A stretch of DNA of 50,639 bases from Ignavibacteria bacterium RIFOXYC2_FULL_35_21 (GTDB taxonomy: Bacteria; Bacteroidota; Ignavibacteria; Kapaibacteriales; UBA2268): NCBI GenBank assembly GCA_001804705.1, contig MHAY01000078.1, positions 1-50,639 on the forward strand, given 5' to 3'. Positions 26,023-34,374 of this stretch are shown here, in pieces; the stretch's first letter is position 1; the number at the start of each line of letters is the position of its first letter. The position numbers and the translations under genes are program-made. The notes under the pieces are model-generated. The model was not told the origin of the DNA and did not search any database. It saw only the letters and a list, made by a program, of their open reading frames with translations.

Positions 26023-26381
26023 AAAGAAATCTTCAGTTATACTTAAATGACATTTATAATAATTCAAAGCAAATTCTTGAGTTCGTAAAAGGAATGACTT
26101 ATGATAATTTCATAAATGATACAAAAACAGTATATGCTGTAATGAGGGCATTGGAAATTATTGGAGAAGCCTCAAAAAAAGTACCTTTAAGTTTCAGAAA
26201 GATGTATCCTCTGATTGAATGGAGGAATATGTCAGGATTAAGAGATGTATTAATTCATGAATACTTCGGTATAAATCACATTGTCATCTGGCAAATAATT
26301 GATAGTAAAATCCCCTCATTAATTAAAAACCTAAATCAAATTTTACAAGAATATAATTCAAAACAAAATTCGATTTTTTAA
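26019..26381 (+). CDS. hepT: HepT-like RNase toxin
   Basis: A 120-residue HEPN-family protein. Seen: RALEIIGEASKKVP and the active-site motif RDVLIHEY (Arg75, His80, Tyr82), the Rx4HxY signature of HepT; the tyrosine is the known target of MntA modification. It starts with GTG at 26019, overlapping the MntA stop. Gene order is antitoxin first. The pair is intact by sequence. Confidence 0.88.
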   Translation: MKRNLQLYLNDIYNNSKQILEFVKGMTYDNFINDTKTVYAVMRALEIIGEASKKVPLSFRKMYPLIEWRNMSGLRDVLIHEYFGINHIVIWQIIDSKIPSLIKNLNQILQEYNSKQNSIF

Positions 26382-26447
26382 TTGTTATTTGAATGAATAT
26401 AGGACTTTAAATTACAATAGATAAAATCAACATTAAAACTTTTTCCT

Positions 26448-26455
26448 TATATTTG
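26448..26455 (+). promoter_or_regulatory. -7 promoter element of lysA
   Basis: TATATTTG matches TAnnTTTG, 43 bases ahead of the lysA start. No lysine riboswitch fits in the short leader. Confidence 0.45.
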
Positions 26456-26498
26456 CTGACTTTATGATTTGTTAAGTTTAATCTAAATAATAATTACA

Positions 26499-27731
26499 AT
26501 GGAGCTAAAAGACAACAGGTATGTCATTGACGGGGTTGATGTTCTCGACCTGTGCAATAAGTACGGGAGCCCGCTTTACGTCTATGACACTGCAAAAGTG
26601 CAGGAACAGTATGAAAAAATGATGGATGCATTCAAATCCACACGTCTGAAAATAAATTATGCCTGTAAGGCATTAACTAATATTAGTGTATTGAAATTTT
26701 TTAAAAAGCTTGGGGCAGGGCTCGATACGGTTTCCATTCAGGAAGTATGGCTGGGTTTGCGTGCAGGATTTAATCCGAAGGATATTATTTACACACCGAA
26801 TTGTGTTTCGATGGAAGAAATAAATCTTGCAGTCAAAGAAGGTGTACGAATTAATATTGATAACATCTCAACACTTGAACAATTCGGCTTGGCTTATGCT
26901 GATAAATATCCGATTTGCATACGGGTCAATCCACATATAATGGCAGGCGGCAATGACAAAATCAGCGTCGGACACATTGACTCAAAATTCGGTATTTCAA
27001 TACACCAGATGCCTCATGTCGAGCGTATCGTTAAATCGAGCCACCTTGTAATCGAAGGACTGCACATGCACACAGGTTCGGACATACTCGACATTGATGT
27101 ATTCATGCAGGGTGCAGAAATACTTTTTGAAATTATCGGAAAATTTGATTCCGTAAAATATGTTGATTTTGGAAGTGGTTTCAAAGTTGCATACAAAACT
27201 GATGATTACGAAACGGACATAAATCAACTTGGTGAAATTTTATCCGACAGGTTTAATCAATTCTGTAATGAAATCGGAAAAGAAATAACACTAATGTTCG
27301 AACCGGGGAAATACCTCGTAAGCGAGGCTGGTTATTTGTTTGCTAAAGTGAATGTGATTAAACAAACGACATCCACTATGTTTGCCGGGCTTGATACGGG
27401 AATGAATCATTTAATCCGTCCTATGTTTTATGATGCATATCATCAAATAATAAACATTTCGAAACCTGATGGAAAAACCAGGCTCTATACTGTTGTCGGT
27501 TATATTTGCGAAACGGATACATTTGGATGGAACAGAAAAATCAGCGAAATTTCGGAAGGAGATATTTTGTGTTTCAAAAATGCCGGTGCATATTGTTTCT
27601 CGATGTCGTCAAATTATAATTCGAGATTCAAACCTGCCGAGGTTTTGATACATAATGGTAAGGATTATCTAATCAGAGAAAGAGATGACATAAACGATTT
27701 ATTAAATAAGCAAATAGAAATAGAATTATAA
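26499..27731 (+). CDS. lysA: Diaminopimelate decarboxylase
   Basis: A 410-residue fold-type III PLP enzyme. Seen: the PLP lysine in INYACKALTN (Lys57), HIDSKFGIS, the GLHMHTGSDI substrate block, DFGSGFKV (phosphate-binding glycines), EPGKYLVSEAG, and the C-terminal CETDTFGWN and YNSRFKPAEVL blocks. It decarboxylates meso-diaminopimelate to L-lysine, the last step of lysine synthesis. The C-terminal CE(S/T)xD motif supports DAP decarboxylase rather than an ornithine-type homologue. A small secreted protein gene follows after 20 bp. Confidence 0.94.
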   Translation: MELKDNRYVIDGVDVLDLCNKYGSPLYVYDTAKVQEQYEKMMDAFKSTRLKINYACKALTNISVLKFFKKLGAGLDTVSIQEVWLGLRAGFNPKDIIYTPNCVSMEEINLAVKEGVRINIDNISTLEQFGLAYADKYPICIRVNPHIMAGGNDKISVGHIDSKFGISIHQMPHVERIVKSSHLVIEGLHMHTGSDILDIDVFMQGAEILFEIIGKFDSVKYVDFGSGFKVAYKTDDYETDINQLGEILSDRFNQFCNEIGKEITLMFEPGKYLVSEAGYLFAKVNVIKQTTSTMFAGLDTGMNHLIRPMFYDAYHQIINISKPDGKTRLYTVVGYICETDTFGWNRKISEISEGDILCFKNAGAYCFSMSSNYNSRFKPAEVLIHNGKDYLIRERDDINDLLNKQIEIEL

Positions 27732-27751
27732 ACTCTAATCGAGGGGAAGTT

Positions 27752-28273
27752 ATGAAAAAATTATTTTACTCAGTAATAATCGCAATAATTCTGATTCCAT
27801 TATTATCAATTGCGCAAACAAAATTAATAGAAAGAAGAATAGGGCATGTCTATTTTCTCAGTGTTCCAAATTATATGACAGCTACAAAAGACCTGAACAA
27901 ATCTGCAAGTCTTCAGTATCAAAACACATTGAAAGAGGCTTATGTCATTGTAATCGAAGACAACAAAGCTGAATTGGATTCACTTGGTATTAGATTCACA
28001 GACCCTCAGGATTTTTACGATGGCTTCATAACAGACTTCACTGCCGACCTGGAAAATAAAAAATTCACAGGCACTAAAAGAATTAAAATAAAAAAGAATA
28101 ATGCAGTGCAATCTGAGGTTTCGGCTATTTTTAATGGTAATCCCATCTGGTATCTAATAACAGTAGTTGAATCACCTACACACTTTTATAAAATAATCTC
28201 CTGGACACTTGAAGAAAATAAAGAAAAACTGAAGCCGGATTATATTAAGATGGTCAATTCATTTCATGAATAA
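27752..28273 (+). CDS. Secreted protein of unknown function
   Basis: A 173-residue exported protein not recognised as a named family. A signal peptide (about 1-21, ending SIAQ) is followed by an alpha/beta domain with GHVYFLSVPNYM, LKEAYVIVIEDNK, a central DPQDFYDGFITDFTADL helix and PIWYLITVVESPTHFYKIISWTLEE. The strand-helix pattern, with a final line about a function retained at each time point of fitting, recalls PsbP/DUF1795-like exported domains, but this is only a resemblance. GAGGGGAAG precedes the ATG, and the gene is only 20 bp after lysA, so it is probably co-transcribed. Confidence 0.7.
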   Translation: MKKLFYSVIIAIILIPLLSIAQTKLIERRIGHVYFLSVPNYMTATKDLNKSASLQYQNTLKEAYVIVIEDNKAELDSLGIRFTDPQDFYDGFITDFTADLENKKFTGTKRIKIKKNNAVQSEVSAIFNGNPIWYLITVVESPTHFYKIISWTLEENKEKLKPDYIKMVNSFHE

Positions 28274-28300
28274 AAAATATTAACAGCGTCAGATTCAACA

Positions 28301-28328
28301 GTAGGGACACGGCATACCGTGTCCCTAC
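28301..28328. repeat. TGTAGGG-family palindrome, ACACGG centre
   Basis: GTAGGGACACGG-CATA-CCGTGTCCCTAC: perfect 12-bp arms around a 4-nt loop. It lies 28 bp after the previous stop and could double as a transcript end, though no T-run follows. The outer GTAGGG is shared with 17824, 30201, 30243, 44927 and the phoU array; the inner text is not. Confidence 0.85.
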
Positions 28329-28532
28329 AACTTCAGAAATTTTTCACATCCATTAGTAATTTTTATATTATTTGTAACCTTTTTTCATCTCATTGTGTCT
28401 TTTTGACATTGGTATAAGGCTGCGAATATTTTTTTATGAAATTTCATGAGTGAGAAGCATTAAAAAAACAGGACTGATATTAAATTAAATAAATCTATCA
28501 ACACTTTTATAAACAAATGCTTAGGTGACGAT

Positions 28533-30173
28533 ATGAAAAAGTCCTTTACAACTTTTCTTGTATGTTTATTATTAATTATTTTCTTATCTCCGGTAATCAC
28601 TACTTCAAAAACCGGCTTATCAGATAAAAAGTCCGAATCCACATTAAGGGCTCCAATAGGATTTCTTGATAATCAAAAAAATGCGGTTAGTAATGTAGAA
28701 TTTTATACGAGTAATTATGGAATTTTCGGTCTAAACTATACATATAATAAAGGTGGCCTATTTTGGCCTAGGAATTCAGGAAACCAATATTTATATGCAG
28801 CAGGGTTCTGGTTTGGAGCTCAGAAATTTCTTCCCGGTGAGACTTTCCCAAGAAAATTAGTTGAGGTTTCATATAATCCGAACAATGGTAAGTCATGGTT
28901 TATTCCCGGTAGAATTGAAGATGGTGATTTATCCAACCAGACTGACAGTAATACATATCGTGCCTACTTTTCATCAGATTTCAGGAAATATTCCGGTGTA
29001 CCTTTTGACGTGACAGATGGACCAAATTGGCCCTTATGGATTAATCCCGATGATTTATTATCAACAGGACTTTATCTTGGAGGTTATGAACCTGATATTT
29101 CAAAACGTAACAAGGATAATTATCCCTTTGGTCCGGCTTTTGTTTCAGGTGAGGATATTTTTTCAACATATAAGGATACCGATTTAGAACAATTCGATGG
29201 TGGCCCCGGATTGAGAGAACCACTTGGTTATCCGTTAAGATTGCAGGTTGAGCAGACAATATATACATGGGGAAATGATTTATTGAAAGATGTTGTTATT
29301 ATTTATTATAACATTATCAATTTTTCTCAGGATACACTCTACGATTGTTGGTTTGCTCCGGTTTATGATGTTGATATAGGTAAGATTCCTTCACCGGAAG
29401 CAGAAAATGATTATACAAAACTTTATAATGATGACAGAACTTTGAACCTTGTTATTGCCTGGAGTGATACAATGACTTATGAAGGAGATAAAGAACCGGA
29501 TGGTATTATTGGATTCTCTTATCTTATGACTCCATCTGTTGATAGTAATAATTTTCTTAGGAAAGATAAAAAGATCTTTCTGGTAACCGAACAACTGGGA
29601 ATAAAGACATATAAGAATTGGCCAATTGACGAAGATTATTGTGGTGATATAGATAGATATGCTGTTCTTTCAAGTTGTACAATTGATACAATAGAAGGAA
29701 ATGGAGACATGAGATTATTTTTCTCAACAGGACCATTTAATATGCTTCCCGGTGACTCTTCGAAAATTGCTTTATCAATTATGTTCACTACGCAGGATTC
29801 TATTATTGGATTTCAGAAATTTACAACGTCAAAACCTGATTTCACAAAGATTGTTGAACTTGCCCGATATACTCAAAACTTTTTCTATAACAACATGGTT
29901 TTAGGTATAGATGATGAAAAAAAATATGATGATGATAATCTTAATATCTATCCCAATCCTGCTGTTGATTTGTTCAATATTTTGTCTGAAAATTCAGACA
30001 TTATAGAGCAAATAGAAATTTTCAATGTCCTCGGAGAAAAGATTTTTGTACAAAATGATATACTTACTTCTGAATATAAGCTGAACACACGAAATTTGCA
30101 GAATGGGTCTTATTACATTAGAATAAAATCAGGAAATAGTACAGATACAAAATTGCTGCAAATCGCCAAATGA
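28533..30173 (+). CDS. Secreted protein with type IX secretion sorting domain
   Basis: A 546-residue exported protein. Seen: signal peptide (about 1-27); a large central region of unknown fold with many Asp, Asn, Trp and Tyr residues (for example GGLFWPRNSGNQYLYAAGF and YGLRLQ-like strands), and a C-terminal T9SS type A sorting domain of about 75 residues opening LNIYPNPAVD and ending in NGSYYIRIKSGN and KLLQIAK. The C-domain is cleaved on export through the type IX system and the protein is released or anchored at the surface. The central region is known to me only as a conserved uncharacterised module in such bacteria. No T9SS machinery gene is in the window. Confidence 0.85.
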   Translation: MKKSFTTFLVCLLLIIFLSPVITTSKTGLSDKKSESTLRAPIGFLDNQKNAVSNVEFYTSNYGIFGLNYTYNKGGLFWPRNSGNQYLYAAGFWFGAQKFLPGETFPRKLVEVSYNPNNGKSWFIPGRIEDGDLSNQTDSNTYRAYFSSDFRKYSGVPFDVTDGPNWPLWINPDDLLSTGLYLGGYEPDISKRNKDNYPFGPAFVSGEDIFSTYKDTDLEQFDGGPGLREPLGYPLRLQVEQTIYTWGNDLLKDVVIIYYNIINFSQDTLYDCWFAPVYDVDIGKIPSPEAENDYTKLYNDDRTLNLVIAWSDTMTYEGDKEPDGIIGFSYLMTPSVDSNNFLRKDKKIFLVTEQLGIKTYKNWPIDEDYCGDIDRYAVLSSCTIDTIEGNGDMRLFFSTGPFNMLPGDSSKIALSIMFTTQDSIIGFQKFTTSKPDFTKIVELARYTQNFFYNNMVLGIDDEKKYDDDNLNIYPNPAVDLFNILSENSDIIEQIEIFNVLGEKIFVQNDILTSEYKLNTRNLQNGSYYIRIKSGNSTDTKLLQIAK

Positions 30174-30200
30174 TACAATAAATTACCTTTTTGGTTTTAA

Positions 30201-30229
30201 TGTAGGGGCATAGAATTCTATGCCCCTAC
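30201..30229. repeat. TGTAGGG-family palindrome, CATAGAATTCTATG centre
   Basis: GTAGGGGCATAGAATTCTATGCCCCTAC is an uninterrupted 28-bp perfect palindrome (30202-30229) with an EcoRI site at its centre. It lies between two converging genes, 13 bp from the next palindrome. Confidence 0.9.
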
Positions 30230-30242
30230 TTATTTTATTTTT

Positions 30243-30268
30243 AGGACACAGAATCCTGTGTCCCTACA
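30243..30268. repeat. TGTAGGG-family palindrome, ACACAG centre
   Basis: GGACACAG-AATC-CTGTGTCC followed by CTACA. The right end keeps CCCTACA; the left end has lost it (TTTAGG). The last bases run into the stop of the glycosyltransferase gene. Confidence 0.8.
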
Positions 30269-31388
30269 TTTTTTTATTTTCAATTACCTGTTCGCATCGT
30301 TTCAACATTAACTCTGCCGATTCATCCCATGAAAAGGTTTGTGCCCATTCGACAGCACCTTCAGATAAGCGATTGAATTCGATTTGATTGGTTAACAGTG
30401 AAAAGATTTGTTCTGAAAGTTGTTTTATATTTCCATATTCATATAGCAAGCCTGAAACACCCGCTTTTACTGAATCACGTAAACCCGGCACATTGGCTGA
30501 TATAACAGGTGTTCCGCAGGCATTAGCTTCTATGTTTGTTATTCCCCAGCCTTCTTTGATTGATGTATTAACAACAATATGTGATTTACTTAATAATTCT
30601 ACTTTCTCTTCTTCGCTGACAAAGCCGTAAAATTTTGTCCTGTCTTTCAATCCAAGCTCTGAAACCATTCTTTCAAGTTCAGGCTGGAAGTCTCCCCTGC
30701 CAATAAATTCAAGTCTTGCTTCTGGTACTTTTTCAGCAATCAAGGCGAATGCTTTTACAAGATGGTCAACACTTTTATACTTCTTTAATCTTCCGAAATA
30801 CACAACAGTCGGCTTATCAAACTTAGTGCAGATTTTCATAGGAAACCGCTCCTGCTCAATTGCATTTGTTACTATCGAAAACTGTTTGCGATTGAAACCT
30901 TTTTCTATAAATTCATCCAATGTACTTTCTGAGACAACCACAAACTGTGTGTTCCGATAAATTCTATTTACTAACTTTTCTGCAAGATAAACATATGAAC
31001 CTGAAATAAATCCTGCTTCCCTGAAAATAGCCTTCCCGAAAAAATGATGGCTGATTGCGAGCAATGGCTCTTTCACATAGCAGGGTGTGTAAAACGGTAT
31101 CTTATTTATATCATCAATTATTATATCATATTTATTTTCTTTACTCAATTTTTTATATAAACCCCTGACATTATAATTGAAGAAGCTCCTGCTCCCCTTT
31201 CTGACAACTCTTATTCCATCTATAATTTCTTCTTCGGATGAACCATCAAAACGGCAACATGCAAGAGTTATATCATGTCCCTTTGCGGCAATGCGTTTGA
31301 ATATTTCATGAAGATGCACCTCTGCCCCTCCCCCGAATGGATTCTTTATGTCTTGCCAATTGAATATGAGAATTTTCAGATTTTTCAT
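30264..31388 (-). CDS. Glycosyltransferase, GT4 family
   Basis: A 374-residue GT-B fold enzyme. Seen: N-terminal ILIFNWQDIKNPFGGGAEVHLHEI with the acceptor-side glycine loop, a central VYFGRLKKYKSVDHLVKAF at the start of the nucleotide-sugar domain, and the EGWGITNIEANACGTPVI motif with the two glutamates of the retaining GT4 family. It should add a sugar from an activated donor to an envelope glycan at the cytoplasmic face; donor and acceptor are not evident. It follows the TonB-domain lipoprotein gene by 10 bp. Its last codons overlap a palindrome of the TGTAGGG family. Confidence 0.88.
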   Translation of the reverse strand: MKNLKILIFNWQDIKNPFGGGAEVHLHEIFKRIAAKGHDITLACCRFDGSSEEEIIDGIRVVRKGSRSFFNYNVRGLYKKLSKENKYDIIIDDINKIPFYTPCYVKEPLLAISHHFFGKAIFREAGFISGSYVYLAEKLVNRIYRNTQFVVVSESTLDEFIEKGFNRKQFSIVTNAIEQERFPMKICTKFDKPTVVYFGRLKKYKSVDHLVKAFALIAEKVPEARLEFIGRGDFQPELERMVSELGLKDRTKFYGFVSEEEKVELLSKSHIVVNTSIKEGWGITNIEANACGTPVISANVPGLRDSVKAGVSGLLYEYGNIKQLSEQIFSLLTNQIEFNRLSEGAVEWAQTFSWDESAELMLKRCEQVIENKKM

Positions 31389-31398
31389 ATAGGAAATT

Positions 31399-32199
31399 TT
31401 AAAATATTCTTAAGAGAAAATTTACAGGAATTGTTACCCACAAAAATTCGGGATAACCATCAATTTTCGCTGGAATGAATAATTTATTATTTTGAAAAAC
31501 TCTGATAATCTCATTTACAAAATATATTGAATTATCACTATCATAACGTATTTTAACCGGAGTTCCAAGTGTATCTAATAAAACACGTAAAACAATTTTT
31601 TCTTCAATTCCTGCTCTCCTCATATTCTCAGGATAAATAAGTGCACTTTGGAATTTTCCTAAATCAATATATGGTTCAATTAAATAAGGAAAATATTCAA
31701 CTTCATTCCCCAAACTATCAAAGCATTTCCCAGATTTTAATTCATTACGAATATAATTATCAAGTCTCTTTATCTGTCCATTCTTATAATATATTATGAG
31801 TTCGCCATCTAATTGATTGTTATTTTTTAAATTTATAATTTTTTTTATTTTCCCATTTGGATACCAATAACGGTTCTCACCAATACATTGCAATCCTAAA
31901 TATTGACATGTACTATCAATTTGAGATAAATTTTTTTTAGGTAATATTTCACGTGCAATCATAACACTATCTTTTGTATAAGTTTTTATGAGTAACAAAC
32001 TATCATTTAACGATTCAATATTAATAAGAACATTAATATTATTTTTCGAATTTAAGTTCACCAAATCTCTTTGGACATCCCATTTCTTTGTGGTATATCT
32101 TATATTATGACATGAACTTAAAGAGAACAAAATACTCAATATAATTAGAATTGATATGGATGACCAATAATTTTTGTTTTTTGATTTTATTATTTTCAT
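31399..32199 (-). CDS. Lipoprotein with MORN-like repeats and TonB C-terminal domain
   Basis: A 266-residue lipoprotein: a basic start, a hydrophobic segment and lipobox LSSC (about residues 26-29). The middle shows YwqK/MORN-type repeats (YWYPNGKIKKIINLKNNNQ, then IYYKNGQIKRLDNYIRN). The C-terminal 85 residues match a TonB C-terminal fold: YPENMRRAGIEEKIVLRVLLD, GTPVKIRYDSDN and the final FIPAKIDGYPEFLWVTIPVNF. TonB normally sits in the inner membrane; a lipid-anchored version would not transmit force in the usual way. It may be a structural or sensing variant. Probably one transcript with the glycosyltransferase. Confidence 0.8.
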   Translation of the reverse strand: MKIIKSKNKNYWSSISILIILSILFSLSSCHNIRYTTKKWDVQRDLVNLNSKNNINVLINIESLNDSLLLIKTYTKDSVMIAREILPKKNLSQIDSTCQYLGLQCIGENRYWYPNGKIKKIINLKNNNQLDGELIIYYKNGQIKRLDNYIRNELKSGKCFDSLGNEVEYFPYLIEPYIDLGKFQSALIYPENMRRAGIEEKIVLRVLLDTLGTPVKIRYDSDNSIYFVNEIIRVFQNNKLFIPAKIDGYPEFLWVTIPVNFLLRIF

Positions 32200-32334
32200 A
32201 ATATTCTATTCGAAATTGATAGAAATAATATTTCAATTTATGATTTTCAAAATGAATAGCAAAACTGTGGAAGAATTTCTATTCATTCCCAAAATGTATA
32301 ATTAAAATTGTGCAATTTTAAAATGTTAAATCCG

Positions 32335-32342
32335 TATTTTTG
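32335..32342 (+). promoter_or_regulatory. -7 promoter element ahead of the DUF5618-like gene
   Basis: TATTTTTG matches TAnnTTTG and ends 27 bases ahead of the chosen ATG at 32370. This also argues against the TTG start at 32340, which would lie inside the promoter. Confidence 0.5.
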
Positions 32343-32369
32343 TATGAGAAAACATTGATAGAGATATAT

Positions 32370-32768
32370 ATGAACGAAAATCCATACAAGGAAGCAATAC
32401 GTTATATAGAAAATGCTGAAGAAGTCTTAAAAAAGGCAGGCAAAGAGGGCAAATTCTATAAGGATGAAAAGTACGTCAAAGCTGCATGTGGGATTGCCTA
32501 TTCAGGTGCTCTTAAAGCATTAGACTTATTATTTGATATAAAAACACTACCAAAAAGGAAAGGAAGAAAATCAATACAATATTATCAAGCAACTTTAACT
32601 GTTATAGATAAAAAACTTCTTGACCATTTAAACAGTGTGTATCATGCATTACATTTAGATGGTTATTATGATGGTGAAAGAAGTGTCTCAATCATAAATG
32701 GCGGATTTGACCATGCAATATCAATTATCTCAGCATTGAAGCCATATTCGAGAAATGGAAGGAAATAA
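32370..32768 (+). CDS. DUF5618-like small helical protein
   Basis: A 132-residue, all-helical protein. Seen: NPYKEAIRYIENAEEVLKKAG, YVKAACGIAYSGALKALDLL, TLPKRKGRKSIQYYQATL and YHALHLDGYYDGERSVSII. I associate this pattern with DUF5618, a HEPN-like bundle of unknown role common in Bacteroidota. No HEPN catalytic motif (Rx4-6H) stands out. The ATG at 32370 is used because the upstream frame start at 32340 falls in a promoter motif. It is flanked by minus-strand genes on both sides, so it is a single-gene unit. Confidence 0.75.
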   Translation: MNENPYKEAIRYIENAEEVLKKAGKEGKFYKDEKYVKAACGIAYSGALKALDLLFDIKTLPKRKGRKSIQYYQATLTVIDKKLLDHLNSVYHALHLDGYYDGERSVSIINGGFDHAISIISALKPYSRNGRK

Positions 32769-32834
32769 TTTTAATAGATTTATTTTACCTACTTTAAATA
32801 TAAATTCATCAGAAGTCTCAAAACAAATTTTTTT

Positions 32835-34055
32835 TTAATTCATAGGTTCAACTATTTTTCCTATAAATACTATTGTTCCAGAGTTATTTTCACGTATGAC
32901 AAATACGAATGGACGATCTAATCTAACAGTTGGATTTTGTGGTATATAAGAAGTAGGAACCATTACGACTGAAGTCGCTGCTGCCGCTTCTGTTCCTTCC
33001 TCATCTACCAGTATAAACGTTTTAAGCTTGACTTCTGATATAAATAATTCCACATTTTTTAATATATAAGAAAAATCTGCTCTTTCACCATCAAAAGCTA
33101 TTGACATACCAAGATTTTTCAATGCATCATTAAGTAGTAAGCCATATTCAATTTTATATTTAGGCATAAATAAATTAACAGAATCAGTATTGAAATTTAA
33201 TAACCATTGTTTGTAATTATCATCATTCATTTCATTAATTAAATCATTAATATTATTCTCTGGCTTTGGCAGAAATATTGTCATACTATAATCTTTATTC
33301 CCATAAGGTAAATCTACTGATTGAAAATCATTATTGGAATAATAAGAAAATTTATTTTTCTGATTCATCATTCTGCAATCTTTACTTGAACCATTGATAA
33401 GATAAAATTGGTCATTTTTTGTTTTAGTCGAATCAAATTTATAAGTCCAATTGCCCTTGAAATAAATTGCATTAATCAGGAACATAACACTTTCCGGATT
33501 AATATTATCTATTATATCTTTGATTTTTCCTTTTGTATTAGTGTTTACCCAATCATTGATTATATCTTTTGCCGATGGGTCATCAAAATTCAAACCTGTA
33601 ACTTGTGCGTTAAAGTATTTTCCACACAAATCAAAAAAACTTTGCTCAAAGGGAAAAGTGTTTCTATACCATATAGAATTAGCTAACTCGAACTGTACTT
33701 TACTGTCAATATTTAAAAGTAAATTAATTAAGCTTTGATATGAATTATTCACCTGGTCCATCGAAAGGCCGAGCATTTCAAGTGTTTTGAGCATTGAATC
33801 CCGAGTCGAACCTGCTGCACCATTAACGGTCATACCGAGTGCCATAGATACACTTAAAGGTGAAAGAACAATGTTCTTATCTCCTTCCTCACGGTTTACT
33901 TCCCTGAAAAACTTCAATCCGAAGTTGTTACCTGACGTAACAATTTGCTTTTCGTCTTGTGTCAGCGGTCTTACGGGTGTATTGTCGGTGGATTCAGAAC
34001 ATGAATTAATCAAAAGCAGTATCAAGATTGCGATTATTAAAAGGATATTTCTCAT
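32835..34055 (-). CDS. Lipoprotein serpin (serine protease inhibitor)
   Basis: A 406-residue serpin with an N-terminal lipoprotein signal (LINSC, about residues 15-19). Seen: NIVLSPLSVSMALGMTVNGAAG, LANSIWYR, NAIYFKGNWTYKF, VDLPYGNKDYSMTIFLP and the reactive loop hinge DEEGTEAAAATSVVM, followed by RPFVFVIRENNSGTIVFIGKI. The hinge with small residues at P15-P9 is of the inhibitory type. Counting 17 residues from the hinge glutamate places P1-P1' near Thr-Ser in VPTSY, though this is an estimate. Membrane anchoring would guard the cell surface against proteases, either from predators and hosts or its own. Confidence 0.92.
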   Translation of the reverse strand: MRNILLIIAILILLLINSCSESTDNTPVRPLTQDEKQIVTSGNNFGLKFFREVNREEGDKNIVLSPLSVSMALGMTVNGAAGSTRDSMLKTLEMLGLSMDQVNNSYQSLINLLLNIDSKVQFELANSIWYRNTFPFEQSFFDLCGKYFNAQVTGLNFDDPSAKDIINDWVNTNTKGKIKDIIDNINPESVMFLINAIYFKGNWTYKFDSTKTKNDQFYLINGSSKDCRMMNQKNKFSYYSNNDFQSVDLPYGNKDYSMTIFLPKPENNINDLINEMNDDNYKQWLLNFNTDSVNLFMPKYKIEYGLLLNDALKNLGMSIAFDGERADFSYILKNVELFISEVKLKTFILVDEEGTEAAAATSVVMVPTSYIPQNPTVRLDRPFVFVIRENNSGTIVFIGKIVEPMN

Positions 34056-34234
34056 TGTAAGCCTTATATAAATAAAATAACAAGATTAAAATCCATTGAT
34101 TAAATTAATGAAATATAAATTGAAAAACAAGTGTTTTTTATACACCCCTTAATGCTCTCTTTGTAGAGGGGAAATAAATGGTGTTGTTTTTAACTTTCGC
34201 AGGGATGACAAGCTATTTCAAATATATATCCACC

Positions 34235-34266
34235 ATTCGTAATTCCTAATTCGTAATTCGTAATTG
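34235..34266. repeat. Heptad-period array TAATTCG
   Basis: Reads as ATTCG-TAATTCC-TAATTCG-TAATTCG-TAATTG, a strict 7-nt period. Confidence 0.9.
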
Positions 34267-34271
34267 ATTTC

Positions 34272-34287
34272 TGGCACAAACATTGAA
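34272..34287 (+). promoter_or_regulatory. Sigma-54-like promoter site, antisense-facing
   Basis: TGGCACAAACATTGAA matches the -24/-12 layout TGGCAC-n5-TTG, but has GA where GC is nearly invariant. It faces right, towards the 3' end of the minus-strand YfhO gene, so there is no gene to serve unless a small RNA is made. Confidence 0.3.
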
Positions 34288-34374
34288 ATAATCTGTAGAA
34301 AATTAATTGTTAAAAATGAAAACGAAGTATTGAAATTATCTCTTATGCTGTTATCAAAATTATTCAATGAACAA

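Larger units (their letters stand above)
34056..34374. other. Gap between serpin and second YfhO gene
   Basis: No gene. It holds a degraded CCCC...GGGG inverted repeat near 34144-34172, a heptad array (34235-34266) and a sigma-54-like site on the plus strand (34272). Both flanking genes are on the minus strand. Confidence 0.6.

Noticed and set aside
26382-26498. Lysine riboswitch ahead of lysA
   Set aside because: Only about 115 bp, with a promoter motif close to the start; no room for the lysine aptamer.
28301-30268. TGTAGGG palindromes as plain terminators
   Set aside because: They can form strong stems but lack following T-runs, and related copies lie within coding genes, so termination cannot be their general reason to exist.
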